Below are positions 49,717-62,503 of a DNA stretch of 64,000 bases, in pieces. Position 1 is the stretch's first letter; every line of letters starts with the position of its first letter. Location: NCBI RefSeq assembly GCF_000189635.1, contig NW_002476454.1, positions 558,001 through 622,000 of the forward strand, read 5' to 3'. The notes beneath the pieces are model-generated. The model was not told the origin of the DNA. It saw nothing but the letters and a program-made list of their open reading frames with translations, and did no database searches. Source of the stretch: Tetrahymena thermophila SB210 (Eukaryota; Ciliophora; Oligohymenophorea; Hymenostomatida; Tetrahymenidae). The translations under genes and the position numbers were made by a program.

Positions 49717-52561
49717 TCAATTTTTGTATTTTTAAAAACAATAATAAATTCTTAATATATTCCATAATAAAGAGTAGCTGAGGTTTTCACAGAATAAATA
49801 AGATTCAAATGATCCAAACTTAGAAGATTTGTAAGTAAGTAACATCCCAGTATCATTACCTGTAAAGATATAGGGAAGTATTATCAATCTTGATTCCAAA
49901 ATTTCTTAAAGTAATTTAAATAATAAAGATATGACTTTTTAAATCAACAATTCTAGCAGGAACTATCAGCTACCTGATAATTAAAGATAAAGTCACTCAT
50001 TTAATACAAGCAATTATCCTCTTATTAATCCGACTGAATCTCAAAGAGAATAATCATCGGGATATTTTTATAAGTAACAAAGCTAATAAAAGCAAATGAA
50101 TAATCAACAAGCTTTCAATCCAGATGAAGATGTCAAGCAAAATTTAAATTAGTATGATTTTGATGATGATACAAATATGAACAATTCTAACAATCCATTA
50201 AATAATATAGTTCCTTAAACGATTAATTATCATCCAAGTAAAATAAAAACTAAATCAGGAAATTTTAATTACAAAAACTAGTAAAAACCAGATGCAAGTT
50301 ATGAACATAAAGATGAAGCTATACTATGTTTAGATGAAACTGAATAACTTTAAGATGAGAACAGCAATAATCTAATAGTCTCAAGCTATCAAAGAGATAG
50401 TAATAAATGCAAACTATATAGCTAATATAATGATTTTAGTAATAATAATTAGCAAAGGGATGCTGATTACTACAGATCTGATAATGGAAGAAAAGAATCA
50501 CTATTTAAATATGACCCATCCATGTTTTAATCAATTACAGGTTATTTCTATCCTTCTGTTGGAACATAGTAAGCAATAGCTGCCAGTTTTAATAAAGATG
50601 AAGCTTTACTAAGCTTGAACAAGTTTTACTAAAATTAACCATAAAAACTGTAAATGTTTTAATCATTGATTTAGAAATATTTGGTGGAATAAGAAAGGGT
50701 TTTCATTTAAAGGATAAATAGAGAGATATCTGGATTATAAAGTGCTGAAAACTTGGGTGATTTTTTTATCCATAAATATAAAAACAATTTACAAAAAAGG
50801 GTTGCGGGGTGCTCTCGTGCCTAAATATTTCCTGTTTATATTGGTGTCCGTGGAGATGGAAATTGTTTTTATAGAGCACTTATTGTAAATTATTTAGTCA
50901 TTCTATTAAGCAAATATGATACACTTGATTAATTTGAATAGCTAATAATCGATATTTATAACAATAAGCATCCATTAATTGATTTAGAATATTAGGGTTA
51001 GACAAGAAGTGATAGAGATAACGTAAAAATTATTCTTATGTAACAATTTTTGCTTCTTCTGATAGAACGTATGTAGGCAACAACAAAGGAAGAAATATCT
51101 TTATTTTTAATGAAAATGTTTGATAGTATATCAAGTGACCATGATTTTGATTACTCTCTTGTTGCACTTTGCCGCTCTATGATCTTATATGCCCTAGAAA
51201 AATATGGAACCCATCAAGTTTATCAAGAATACTTAATTTAAGAGGATATTGAATAGACTCGTATAAAATTATGTACTTATAAAGAAGATGCTGAATACCA
51301 TGCAATCAGTTTAAGTACTGAAATATTTAGACATCCTATATAGATAATTTAGCTTTAGAAAGATAAATTTGGTAATTTTGAATTTAATGAAAAAGTAATC
51401 TATCAGCCTAACGTGAACTAACCAGCTCAAGGTAATATATACATTTTACTGAATGATGGGCATTATGATTTAGTTTTTGATAGAGAAACATGTCTTGACT
51501 ATTTTCCTTCTTTGAGCTTATTCAACAACCATTAGTAATATCATGATGATTTAGAGCTTCTCATTAAATAACCAGGCATTTAACAAAATTTAAGATAGTA
51601 CTACATATAATTGATGGCAGAATATGAAAAATTCCTAAAAGACTAAAGCAATCAAGCAGTTAAAGTTAGAGAATCATATATTAATTTACAAACTCTATAT
51701 TAAACCAAAATAGGTAGAATTTCCTCAGTATCATCTATTTTAAATCACTAAGAAAATTAAGAAAATCTTGTTTCTAAAGTAAATAATAATCAATAACAAA
51801 ATCATTTAGTCCTTTTTGATTCTATTATTTCTCAATCTCAATCTCAACTTAAAGGATAAAACACAAGCTAGCTTCTATAAAGTGATGGTAAAAAAATTGA
51901 TAATATGGGGTCTTCAAATGAAAAGCTTTTTTCTTAAAGAGATGGAGATACTTTTAATTAGAATTTATTTGTAAAAAGATAAACATAATAAAATGAAACG
52001 TAACTCTATTAAGAAGATCACAAAGAGTTAAAATTAAAATCTAATACTTAAGATACATAAACAGATACTCCTAATATGTAAAGCTAAATGCATATGAAAT
52101 CTACAGATGATTCTTCTAACTATACATTCCAAGGTGAGGGTATAAATTTTAAAAGTAACTTCTATAATTTACATAGTGATAAACTACAAAAGCAGTAAAA
52201 TTTTTCTTTGACACCTAATCCCCCTTCAATAATCAGTGATGGTTCGAAAAAGGAACCAAAAATATAGAAGTAATAACAAAATAATGATGTATTTTTACCA
52301 TGTGATCATGCTGGGTATAACGATGTGGTTATAAAATCAATAACATGCTGTAAAGTTAATTACGAAATCTGTTATCCTTGCTTTAAAACTAGATAAATTA
52401 TCAAATGTTAATTTTGCAACAAAGAACTACTAAGCAACAGTAGGATAGCTTAGACAAGTAAGAATAAACTTATTTATTGTAAGAAATGTGAGTAGAAAAC
52501 AGATTTAGTAATACTATTTAATAAAATATATTGTAAAGCATGTGTTAGCGATTAAAAGTGA
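49645..52561 (+). CDS. Otubain-type OTU deubiquitinase with Cys-rich C-terminal module
   Basis: My model has exon 1 at 49645-49698 and, after a 94-base intron, exon 2 at 49793-52561 (TGA 52559-52561), 940 residues. A start at ATG 49931 gives 876 residues in one exon; the frame is open upstream of it without another ATG. About 350 Asn/Gln/Ser-rich residues lead to the catalytic domain: GVRGDGNCFYRAL (Asp373, Cys376 in the longer model), DYSLVALCRSMILYALEKYG, DAEYHAISLSTEI and NDGHYDLVFD (His575). This is the Cys-His arrangement of otubains, which cut ubiquitin chains. A disordered linker follows. The last about 90 residues hold paired cysteines (PCDHAGYN, ITCCKVNYEICYPC, CQFCNKEL, YCKKCEQ, YCKACVSD), likely a zinc-binding module absent from animal OTUB1/2. 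Confidence 0.88.
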
Positions 52562-52998
52562 AATTTTTATTATCTTATTCCTTATTATAAATAACTAAAG
52601 ACCTTACTAAATGATAAAATACATAAAAATTAATTAGAGACCAAATTTAAAATTAATTTAAATGCACTTTAATATACATGAGTTTATTTTATGTATTTAT
52701 TTTAACTACTTTAATTTATAAATATTTCTTTCTTTTGTAAAAAAATTGTTTTTATAAAAGTATAAAGCATTCAAAAATAAATATGAATATTTCTGAAAAA
52801 AAACTAGCTGATCTTGATAAATTTAAATAAATAAATAATTCTAAATTTTAATATTTTATCAAATTAAATATTAAGCATCTATCAAAAACTAATTTAGCTT
52901 TTAAAGATTGGTTAAAAAGCTTAGATTACTTATTTATTTATTTTTATTTATTTTTTATTTTTTAAGTATTTATCAATATCATTCATTAGGTATTTTTA
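52562..52998. other. AT-rich spacer
   Basis: 3' flank of the otubain gene and promoter side of the PRP38 gene; a TTTA/ATTT tandem lies near 52925-52960. Confidence 0.5.
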
Positions 52999-53967
52999 AT
53001 GTCAAATAAAACATAAGCAGCAGCACTTTCTGTTAGAGGTTAAAACCCTTAAAACCTTATAGAGGCTGTTATAAGAAATAAGATATATTAAAATAGATAT
53101 TGGAAAGAAAAACTACCAGGTTTAACAGCAGCATCAATAATTGACGAAGCATTGGAATTAGATTATGTAGGAGGCACTTATGGTGGCAATAGAAAGCCAT
53201 CTAAATTTTTAATGCTATCATTAAAGTTACTATAAATCAGTCCTGAGAAGGCTGAAGTTATGGAATATATTAACTAAGAAGATTACAAATATTTGACTGC
53301 TTTAGGATGCTTTTATATTCGTTTAGTAGCTTCTTCAGAAGATATTTACAAAATTTTAGAACCACTTTATGCAGATTATAGGAAATTGAGATTCAGAGAT
53401 TTAGATGGATCTTTTAAAATAATTCATATGGATGAGTTTGTTGAAAGCTTAATAAACTAAGAAGTATATTTAGATACCTTACTTCCTAATATATAAAAAA
53501 GAAGAGTTTTAGAAGAAAATGGAACTTTATAGCCAAGAGCTATTCCTCAGTTATTACAATAAGAAATTGAAAGGGAAGAAGAAGAGCTAAGAAAATAAAT
53601 GGAAATAGAAGAAGAATAAAAATAATAAGAAGGCGAAGTAATAAGTAATAATTAAAGTAAAGGAGATGAGTAATAGGAATATTCAGATAGAGATAAAAGC
53701 TAAGAAAAGAAAAAGAAAAAGAAGAAACATAGAAAACTTAGTTCTTCTAGGTCTAATTCAAGATCTAATTCAAGGGATAGAAAAAAGAAAAGTCATAAGC
53801 ATAGATCTTGGCGTAGTGTAATAAAGGGAGGACCGAATAGAGATAGAAGATCAAAATCAAGATCAAGGTCCTCGTCAAATGAACCTAGAAGATAAAAACA
53901 ACCTGATAAAAACTCAATAGAATTTTGGAATTAGGAAAGAGCTAAATTAGGCCTACCTTTATTGTGA
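52999..53967 (+). CDS. PRPF38A: Pre-mRNA-splicing factor 38 (PRP38A type)
   Basis: A single exon from ATG 52999 to TGA 53965-53967 encodes 322 residues. The first about 180 residues are the PRP38 domain: LIEAVIRNKIYQNRYWKEK, ALELDYVGGTYGGNRKPSKF, LLQISPEKAEVMEYI, LTALGCFYIRLVASSEDIYK and LEPLYADYRKLRFRD match family blocks closely. A Gln/Glu-rich linker and a Lys-then-Arg/Ser tail (SSSRSNSRSNSRDRKKKSH) follow, as in metazoan PRPF38A/B. The protein joins the tri-snRNP/B complex and is needed for spliceosome activation in the nucleus. Lack of introns in a splicing factor gene is unremarkable in this organism. Confidence 0.95.
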
Positions 53968-54609
53968 TATGATAAAAAATGATAATTAATTAAATGCAAA
54001 GCGAATAAATTTTTAAAAATTGAAAAAGAGTTTTATAAATATTTTAAATTAATATTTTATATTCTTAAATGTTGTTAATAAATATCAATAAAAAATCTAA
54101 TTTATTATAGAATTTTTAAATTAAAAATCTTGCACATATCTAATTAATCAAGGAATTATTTATTTATTTATTTATTTAATTTATATTATTTTGCAATGCT
54201 TTTATAACTCATAATCAAAAATTTTAAATTAAAATACTACTAATATCAGAAATATATAAATTTATTTTTAAACAGAGTTTTAAATCCATCTGTTTCTATT
54301 TTAGCAATCTTTTTTTTAATTTTGGAAATTCTATTTATAAATTTTTAGGTGAGTTCATTTCAATATCATTTTTGTCTTTTAATACAAAAATAAATTAAAA
54401 TTCTATTTTTACAGTATGTTCATTTGAAATATATTTTCAAGTTTTTATATTTTTAGGTATTATTTTTAATAAAATGAATCAAAATAGCTCAAAAAAAAAT
54501 TTTTGAATTAGCAAATTTTTTTAGGATTATTTAATAAAGACATAAAAAATTTTTTTAAGAAACTATATTTAAATAATTAACTAACTTTTTATAGAAAATT
54601 TAACATTTT
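53968..54609. other. AT-rich spacer between converging genes
   Basis: No feature recognised beyond A/T runs and a TTTA tandem near 54158-54178. Confidence 0.5.
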
Positions 54610-56331
54610 TCAGCTTAGCTTTTCATATAAATCATAATATATTTAATGAGGATTGTTTAGTAAATATTTGCTTTATGCTTTTTAGAATGCAATAAATTAT
54701 ATCTATGCTGCAAGTACTCTCAGCTGAATCTTTGAAATATACTTAAAGAGACCTAATGTTTATCTCTCCTCTTATTGGAAAAAAAATTTATACTTTTTTA
54801 ATTAAATTTAGACAGAATCAATATGATTTACTAAAGACCTTTAAACTTATAAAGCATTTATTCTATTCATTTTTTCATAGAATTTAAAAGTAAAAAATTT
54901 AGATCGAATTTATCCGACTTCATTTAGAGCTAAAGATAAATCAGTAGCTACTGAATTGGTCATTTTAAATATAACTGAATTGGAAGATCTTTACCATATT
55001 ACAAAATCATTGAATTGAGATACAATTATATTAGTTTTTTACTAAGATTATAGTATATATTTAATCATTTGTACTCTTGTTTTTTAATCTATTTGGTGAT
55101 ATTCAAACTAATGGTTAATGTTAAATACAATTAAATGAAGGCTTCTGTTTTTAGGTATTTTTTCTAGCTATGTTTTGAAGTGAAGAACATTATCTTCATT
55201 CTAACAATCTTATAATGTTGATAATATTGATTATGATTGTAAACTATTTGAATTCAGTTACTCTTTAATTACTTATAGTATGATGCATTTTTTACAAGAA
55301 ATATAGCTATATGCAATATTTAGTATGTCAGCTAAGGTAATAGTTCCATAAATAGCTATTGATATCAATATACTTATACAAAAAATAGGATTCCTTTCAT
55401 ACATTTCCTAATATTTATCTATATTTAAACTAAAATACATAGAATAGAAAATAATCATTTCTATAGCTTGAGCATATTTATAGAAATAAATGATATTTTA
55501 TTATAAAATCAAAGCCATTTTTGATGAATAATTATTTATAATAGGAGTCATCAAAAATAGAAACCCAGCAAACTCAAATTGCAGTATGAAGATTGTGTAA
55601 TATAAAAGAGAATCTGAAACAATATTAGAGCCAGAACCTAATTTAGAAATATACTTAGGTATCGTTTTGTTACAGCATTTTAATATGAAAGGAATGAAAA
55701 ACATAATAAATATTCTTGTGCATAACATTGTGTAAGAAATCAGAATTGTTTATACACTAGTTGCGTAAGCAAAAGCAAATACAGATATTTGAAGATAACT
55801 TAACTAATAAATAAATACAGCTGCTTTTTAGAATATTGACAAGCTATCAGTATTGTAATGATAAATCAATGTTATTGCATTATATCTACTAAAGTTGATC
55901 AAAATACAAAAAAAAATAAAAGAATTACTAAGTATGTTTTTTTCATCAAAGAGTACATTAAATAAGACTAAAGTGTACAAAAATATAATAGGAGTGATAT
56001 CTAAATATTTGTAATTTTAGCTTAAATACTTCTTTTTTTTTAGAGATAAATCTGAGCTATTTTAAATTTAAATAGCTAAAGGTAAATCAAATACAATAAG
56101 AGAGTAAAGTGTTATCTAATATTTAGCTATATTTAGATATCTAATTTGCGATATCCAAAATTAAATAGCCTGTAACAAGTAACAAAAGTATATTAAAGAT
56201 CCAATATAATAACCTAGATTTTTATACAGCATTATAGATACAACAATTATCGAGATTATTGTCAAACTACGTAAAAAAGAAATTAATGGAAAGCTAAAAG
56301 GTTTCATCAAAAACTAGTCGCTTTAGTTCAT
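54610..56331 (-). CDS. Multi-pass membrane protein, paralogue of the next gene upstream
   Basis: A single exon from ATG 56331 to TGA 54610-54612 encodes 573 residues. The first about 370 residues hold around eight hydrophobic helices (SLTIISIIVVSIMLY, YTIFILQFEFAGFLFLM, IFCISILISIAIYGTITLAD). The last about 190 are hydrophilic with charged helix and end NPHQIYYDLYEKLS. The neighbour at 57161-58906 has the same layout and ends NPFHIIYDLYEEILN, so the two are an old tandem duplication. No known transporter or receptor motif seen. Confidence 0.8.
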
Positions 56332-57160
56332 TATTTACTATTCTTCTTTAGTTTTAATCAATGTTATTTATTTATTTTTTATACCCAAAATTAATTTATT
56401 TAATAATCAATTAATGACGAAACCACCAAAAAAATTTAGATGAAAATCTTTTAGTTTACAGAAATAATAATGAATGAGAAAGAAACTATTTTATTTGAAT
56501 CTAAAATAATCATTCATTTAATTCTATTGTTTTTTTAAAAAGTATTATTAAAGTTTTTAAAAGCAAAATTCCTTTTTATTTTTTATCATAAAATTGAAAA
56601 TAAACTTAAAAATTATATAAAAACAAATCTTCTTAACTATAAAAAATTTATCAATTCATAATAATACATTTTATTTCTTTAAATTAAATAATTTTTACTT
56701 AGCGATGATAATACAAAAATTTAAAAATAACACTTGATAATACCTCTTAAAAAATAACAAATACTGTTTTTATAAAAAATTAATTAAATAATTAAAAGCA
56801 AAATTTGATAAGAAAAATATTTATGAAAAAAATTAATCAATAAAGTTTTACAATAATTTAAATTAAATTTGTTAAAAAATTTAAATCTTTTTTTATTTTT
56901 ACTTTTTTAAAACTTTTTAAATAAAAACAAATAATTATAGATTTAAGAGGAAAATAATTAACTTTAAATATTCATAAAAATTTTAACAATTTATCAACCA
57001 ATCAATATATTTTATATATCTTTTATATTTTTTAGCATTTTAAATGATAAGCTCATTAATAGTCACTTTCGAATATTTGAATCCATTTTTTTTCTATTGA
57101 ATTTATAATATCTAATACATTCTATTATATTTTGTTGAGATTTATTTGATACACAAGATT
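56332..57160. other. AT-rich spacer between the tandem membrane-protein genes
   Basis: Very low GC, poly-A/T rich. It holds the promoter of the 54610-56331 gene and the 3' end of its paralogue. Confidence 0.5.
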
Positions 57161-58906
57161 TCAATTTAAAATTTCTTCGTATAAATCATAAATAATATGA
57201 AAAGGATTATATATTTATAATGAAGATATTTATTGATAGAAAGCAATAATTTGAAGATAATCATTCAAATATTAATTGTAAAAACTAATAATTTATGTAT
57301 AAAAGCCTTTCTCAAGTTATATGTTTATTTCATTAGTATCAAATTCAATTTATTGTATTGAATATAAGTGAGTGATAATTGCTTTTATTAACTTTAATTT
57401 ATTCTTTTAGGATATTTTATCTTTAAAATTTAAAATGAGATTATTTATATTTATTTTATCACAGCTCATTAAACACTCGGTGAAAATTTGTGAAGTTAAA
57501 TTATTTAAATAAATATAGCAACGATTTTTATTTATATCTAAGGTAATTATATCATCTTGTATTAAAATTAAAGATTTTTGTTATTTAAGAGTTAGAAATT
57601 CAGTTAATATGTCTATTAACTCTTCTTAAGTTTATCTTTTACCCAGGTTTTATTCTGTAGTAACGATTTATAGCTACACAAAATGTTTATTTGTTTTATA
57701 AGTTTATTTTATTTTATCTAATTCTTTATCTTGACTACCAAATTGTTGTTAAATTAAAGATTGATTTATATCATTATCTTAAATATTGTTGTTTTCATTT
57801 AAGTTAACTTCTGGTAAAGCTTTTAAATAGAGTGTTGGATAGCAATTTTTAAATCTCATTATAAATTGTAAAATAAAGTAGATTAAATTAAATAACAAAT
57901 ATACTGATGTGATAGCTAAAGAAACTTAAAAGAAATCAGCTTAAGTAATAGTTGTACTATTAAAATAAATATTGTATACTAACAAAGCTAAGATTTCAAG
58001 AGTATTATATATTCTAATTATAATAAAAATAGGTTAAATAGTCATCCTATCATAAACATTAGAAAATCTCATCATAGTCGGAGATATGTCAACATTTAAA
58101 CCAAATATTATATAAGCTCTGAGTATATTTCTAACAAATTGAATCTATCTATCTGTAGTGAGAAAAGGAAAAAGTAATTAAAACTTCAAACGAGAGTAAA
58201 TATTATATTTTGGGATTACATATGAGTAGGCTATTATAAATGCAAATCTTAAGACAAAAAAAGTTATAATAGAGTAAACATTTTCATATCCTACTTAGAT
58301 AAATAGATAGATATAAGAAAAAATAGAACTAAATATGTAAACAGCTTAGATTAGTTTTCTAAAAGGAGAAATAGGATAGTTATAATTAGCAGAGAAATAG
58401 CATGATAGAATCATATTCGCATAAGTTAAGCCTAATACTATATATATACTTTATAGGAATAGAATTAATTTTTTCTTAGAATCATCCATTTAGAAATCAA
58501 AATTTAAGAACTAACAAAAATCAAATTTGAGGAAAAAAAATAAAAATATATAGCTACTGCAGAACTATATAATATAAATAATCATCCAAAATTATTTGAG
58601 TTTCATTCTTTTACATTAATCAAACTTATATGCTTCTCTAAAATCTATGAGAAGTGCAAATAACAGAAAGTGCCTTTTAGTTACTTTAACATTACTAGTA
58701 GGAAGTTTAGATAAAGTACTCCAAATTAGCATTTTTTAACTTGAAGTTAAAATATAATAGAATATCAGCAAACCTATTGATACAGTAAATTTTCCTAGCA
58801 CTATCAAAAAAATAAAAATAAGAAATTATGAAAACTATATCAAGCTTAAGATTAAAAACGATGAATATTATTATTTTGGATTATCCAAGCTGATAAATTA
58901 ATTCAT
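57161..58906 (-). CDS. Multi-pass membrane protein, tandem paralogue
   Basis: A single exon from ATG 58906 to TGA 57161-57163 encodes 581 residues. Around eight hydrophobic helices lie in the first about 360 residues (LIFIFLIVLGKFTVSIGLL, FSSIFSYIYLFIQVGYENVY, SLAITSVYLLFNLIYFIL). A soluble C-terminal region of about 200 residues follows (SLILIQDDIITLDINKNRCY). Shared helix layout, a similar short N terminus (MNQFISLDNP against MNQSDQFLMKP) and the matching C-terminal YDLYEE mark it as paralogue of the downstream gene. The soluble part might bind nucleotides or proteins; nothing in it is diagnostic. Confidence 0.8.
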
Positions 58907-59762
58907 TTTAAATCTCTTTTACTCTCTCAATAACTATTGCAATCTATATTTTCTTTTATTCCTTTTCAAATTAATTTGTGCTTATTTTTTTTTATCAGAT
59001 ATTGTTTATTTGTTTACAAATTTACCTCTTATTTATTTTTGATTATAAACTATTATGTTTATGCTTCCTAATCTACAAAGAATACAATATTAACACGTAT
59101 TTATTACCTAATAAGGTTATTTAAGTAATAGAAAAATGTTCATAAGGTAGAATATAAATCTTTATAAAAGAAGTTTAAATTTCTAATAATTGTTAGTCAT
59201 TGATAAAATAAATTTTATTTAGATTAAAAAAATAATAAATAAAATATTTTGGTGATTATTTTAACATTTTTATAAAAATAAAAAATCTATTAAATTTAAA
59301 AATTGATTTAATTTCATAATTCAATAGAACAAAAAATTTAGATAAAATCTTATATTTGTTTGCTTACTTAGCTTTTTTTGATTTCAAAGTTAATAAAATG
59401 TCATATTATTTAATAATTTAATTTTTATTACATTTTGACTATTAAAACTTAATATTTCATTATTATTATTTCTATTGTATTTAAATTAATAATAAAAGCG
59501 TCATTCAAACTTCATTTGTAAAAGAGTATGAATTACGAGTAGAATAAATAAGATAATTGTAAACAAATGATTATTTAATCTTGATTATAAAATTATTATG
59601 CAAAATTTAGAATTTGTGACTCATAAAGATATATTTTTAGTATGATTATGATGATATATTAAAGATGTGTTTTTAGTTATTAAATATTCACAAAAATTGA
59701 ACAAGATAAGATTTATTATAAATAAAAATACATCAAAAATAATTTAGATAAGCTAGTTGGAA
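58907..59762. other. Divergent promoter spacer
   Basis: AT-rich DNA between the membrane-protein gene (-) and FAHD1 (+). Nothing recognised. Confidence 0.5.
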
Positions 59763-60528
59763 ATGGAAAGAATATTTACTCAAGCCACTAAGAGAATCAA
59801 TCCCAAAATATTAGCCTTAGCTTAAAACTATATTCCACCTGGATAAAAAGACGTCCCAGCTTAACCACTTATATTTACAAAGCCTCACTCTTCTATTTTA
59901 TACAAGGGAGAGAATCTTATATTAAATTCTAAAAACTAAATAAATTATGAAATTGAATTAGGAGTGATGATTGGTAAATCTGGAAAAAACATAGCTAAAC
60001 AGTAGGCCTTTGATTATATCGGAGGATACTTTTTGTGCCTAGATATGACAGATTGGGATATGTAAAAAGCTAATCGCAAAAATGGTTTCCCTTGGGATAT
60101 TGGTAATTATTATTAATTAAGTTAAAATGAAATTAATTTATTTATTTATCAAAACAGGCAAAGGCCAAGATGGATTTTTACCAATTAGCGATTTTATTGA
60201 GAAAAAAGATATTAAAGATCCTCATAATATTAACTTAAAACTCTAAATAAACTAGAAAAGTGAAGTCGATGACAATACTAAAAATATGTACTTCAAGGTA
60301 TTTATTATATTTAGTAAATAAAATAAGATTTAATTCTATCTAATATTATAGATTGATGATATTATCTAGTATGTAAGCTAATACATGACTTTAAATCCAG
60401 GAGACTTAATTTTAACAGGCACACCTAAATTAGCTCCTGTTGAAAACGGTGATAAATTATTTGCCACTTTACACTAAGATGGCAGATAGATGGCTTAAAT
60501 AAATGTTGATGTTTTCAGAAATGGTTGA
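59763..60528 (+). CDS. FAHD1: Fumarylacetoacetate hydrolase domain protein (FAHD1-like acylpyruvase/oxaloacetate decarboxylase)
   Basis: Exons are 59763-60102, 60158-60297 and 60352-60528. The introns are 55 and 54 bases and in phase, giving 218 residues, very close to animal FAHD1 (about 221). The fold markers are FTKPHSSILYKG, INYEIELGVMIGKSGKNI (metal-binding Glu pair), FDYIGGYFLCLDMTDWDMQ (metal-binding Asp), KNGFPWDIGKGQDGFLPISDF and NPGDLILTGTPKLAPVENGD. The enzyme hydrolyses acylpyruvates and decarboxylates oxaloacetate, in mitochondria in animals. The N terminus (MERIFTQATKRINPK) is short and basic, and a weak presequence is possible. Confidence 0.92.
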
Positions 60529-61129
60529 AAAATATTTTTATTCTATAAATGAATATTTATTTATTTAGCTAACAAACTTACTTAACTGATTGATTGATTG
60601 ATATTTTTATTTTGAAATTTTTTATATTTTATTTTAAAATATAATTAGTGAAATTAAAGTGAATAATAAATAATTAATTATTATAATTTAAGTTAAGAGC
60701 AATAAATTTCTTTACCTTTTATTTTTAGATGATAACTCACTCTTTCTTCCTCTTCCCTCACTATTTCCATTTCAAATTAATTTTTAAAAATCTTCAGATT
60801 TTAAAAGTATTTATTAGAAAAATGTTTAAATCATAAAAAATTTTAAGTTATTTATATTTTAATTGATAAATTTATATAACCAACTATAAATCTTAAAAGT
60901 TTTAAGCTTAAAACTGTATGAAATTTTTTGTTAACTATTATTTTTATTTCCTTCTAAGGATAATGGGTTATATTATTAGTCTTTAAGTGAAATTTAAACT
61001 ATTTTATCACTAAATATTGTTAAAATTAGTTAAAGTAATTCTGTTTCCTAAAAATTATTTTTTGTTTGAAATAAAGAAATAATAAATTTCATAAAAAAAA
61101 ATTAATTAAAATTAGAAAAATTAAAAAAT
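60529..61129. other. AT-rich spacer
   Basis: 3' flank of the FAHD1-like gene and promoter side of the PARG gene. No feature recognised. Confidence 0.5.
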
Positions 61130-62503
61130 ATGATCGAAGCGGAAAAATAAGAAAATAAAAAAATCTAAGATTATTAATTTCCATTACCATAAAAAAATAG
61201 TGAACTTTGGATAATTTAAAAAAAAACTCTCTAAGATTTAAGCTCAGGAAAATAAAAACTAGATAGCTTTTAATCTCTAGAGTCTATTTTAGAAATATTG
61301 AGAGACAGTAAAAACTAAAACGATGAGAAGTATTTTAACCTAAAAGCTGTATTTGAATAGCTTGATAAAGAAGAGCAAACATATTTCTTGGAATAGTTCA
61401 TTCCTAAAATATGCTAGCTTGTTCTAAAAATTAAAAAGAAGTAATTAAAAAATTAGATTCCAAAAGAATCTAAGATTTATGAAGCTGCTTTCTCTAGAGA
61501 AGAAATATCTTACTATGTTAGCTGTATGTTTTTATGTATACTCAAAGACTAAGACAGAAAAATATATAAAGATTTTAGATTAATATACCTCAAAGACCTA
61601 GTGTAATAAATTAACATACGCAGATAAGAAAAAATAAAATGCTTTTATGAATACTTGAAGCAAGCTTTAGACTTTTCGGAAAAAGAATCTAAAGAGGTGG
61701 TTATCTTCTAAAGAATTAATTGTGGTCAATTAGAAGATTATGAAAATTGGGTTGACAAATTAAAGGCTATTAAGTTAAAAAATGTTTAACTAACAGATGA
61801 TAAGCTAATCGAAGACTTTCCAGGTACCCTTCAAGTAGATTTTGCAAATTGTGATATAGGGGGAGGTATTTTAGGTAATGGATTGGTTTAAGAAGAAATA
61901 AGATTTTGTGTATGTCCTGAAATGTTAGTAAGCTTGCTAGTTTTTGATTAATCTATGGAAGCAAATGAAGTAATTATAATGAAAGGAATTAAATAGTATT
62001 CTGATTATTAAGGTTATAGTAATTCATTTAGATTCGTTAAAATGGGAAATTCTAAGATTTAAAAGTAGAAAAGAAACAACCCTTAAACGATATTAGCTAT
62101 AGATGCACTATGTTTCAATAGCTCTGACAATTAATTTTCTGAAGTAAATGTTAGCAGAGAGCTTAATAAATCGTATATGGGATTTAAATAAGAAGATTAA
62201 TTAAAAACAATTTCAACTGGTAAATGGGGATGTGGTGCATTTCTAGGTGTATTTGATTTAAAATTTGCAATTCAGTGGATAGCATCCAGTAGATCAAATA
62301 AAAAAATGATAATATGTACTTTTTAAGATGAACAAACTACAAAATAAATCTAATAAGTTTTTGATCTTTACAAATAAAAGAATGCTTCAATTTTTTTGAA
62401 GCTTGTTATGGATTATCCAAACTCTAAATACATGGAGGATTACACGCTTTTAGAATACTTAATAGAATTAGGAAAAGAAAAAGCAACATCAAAAAATTCT
62501 TGA
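61130..62503 (+). CDS. PARG: Poly(ADP-ribose) glycohydrolase (PARG)
   Basis: A single exon from ATG 61130 to TGA 62501-62503 encodes 457 residues. About 100 Lys/Gln-rich residues precede a helical accessory region. The macrodomain-fold catalytic core follows: VDFANCDIGGGILGNG with Gly244-246, then LVQEEIRF with Glu255-Glu256, the catalytic glutamate pair. ILAIDALCF and STGKWGCGAFLGVFDLKFA complete the conserved core. The enzyme cuts ribose-ribose bonds in poly(ADP-ribose), reversing PARP signalling. All signature residues are intact, so it looks active. Length matches the compact PARGs of protists rather than the long animal form. Confidence 0.93.

Noticed and set aside
49720-49930. Reverse-strand reading with plausible composition (TGNDTGMLLTYKSSKFG) over the otubain 5' region
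   Set aside because: The forward frame is continuous with the otubain gene and shares its Asn/Gln/Ser-rich character. The reverse reading has no start or continuation.
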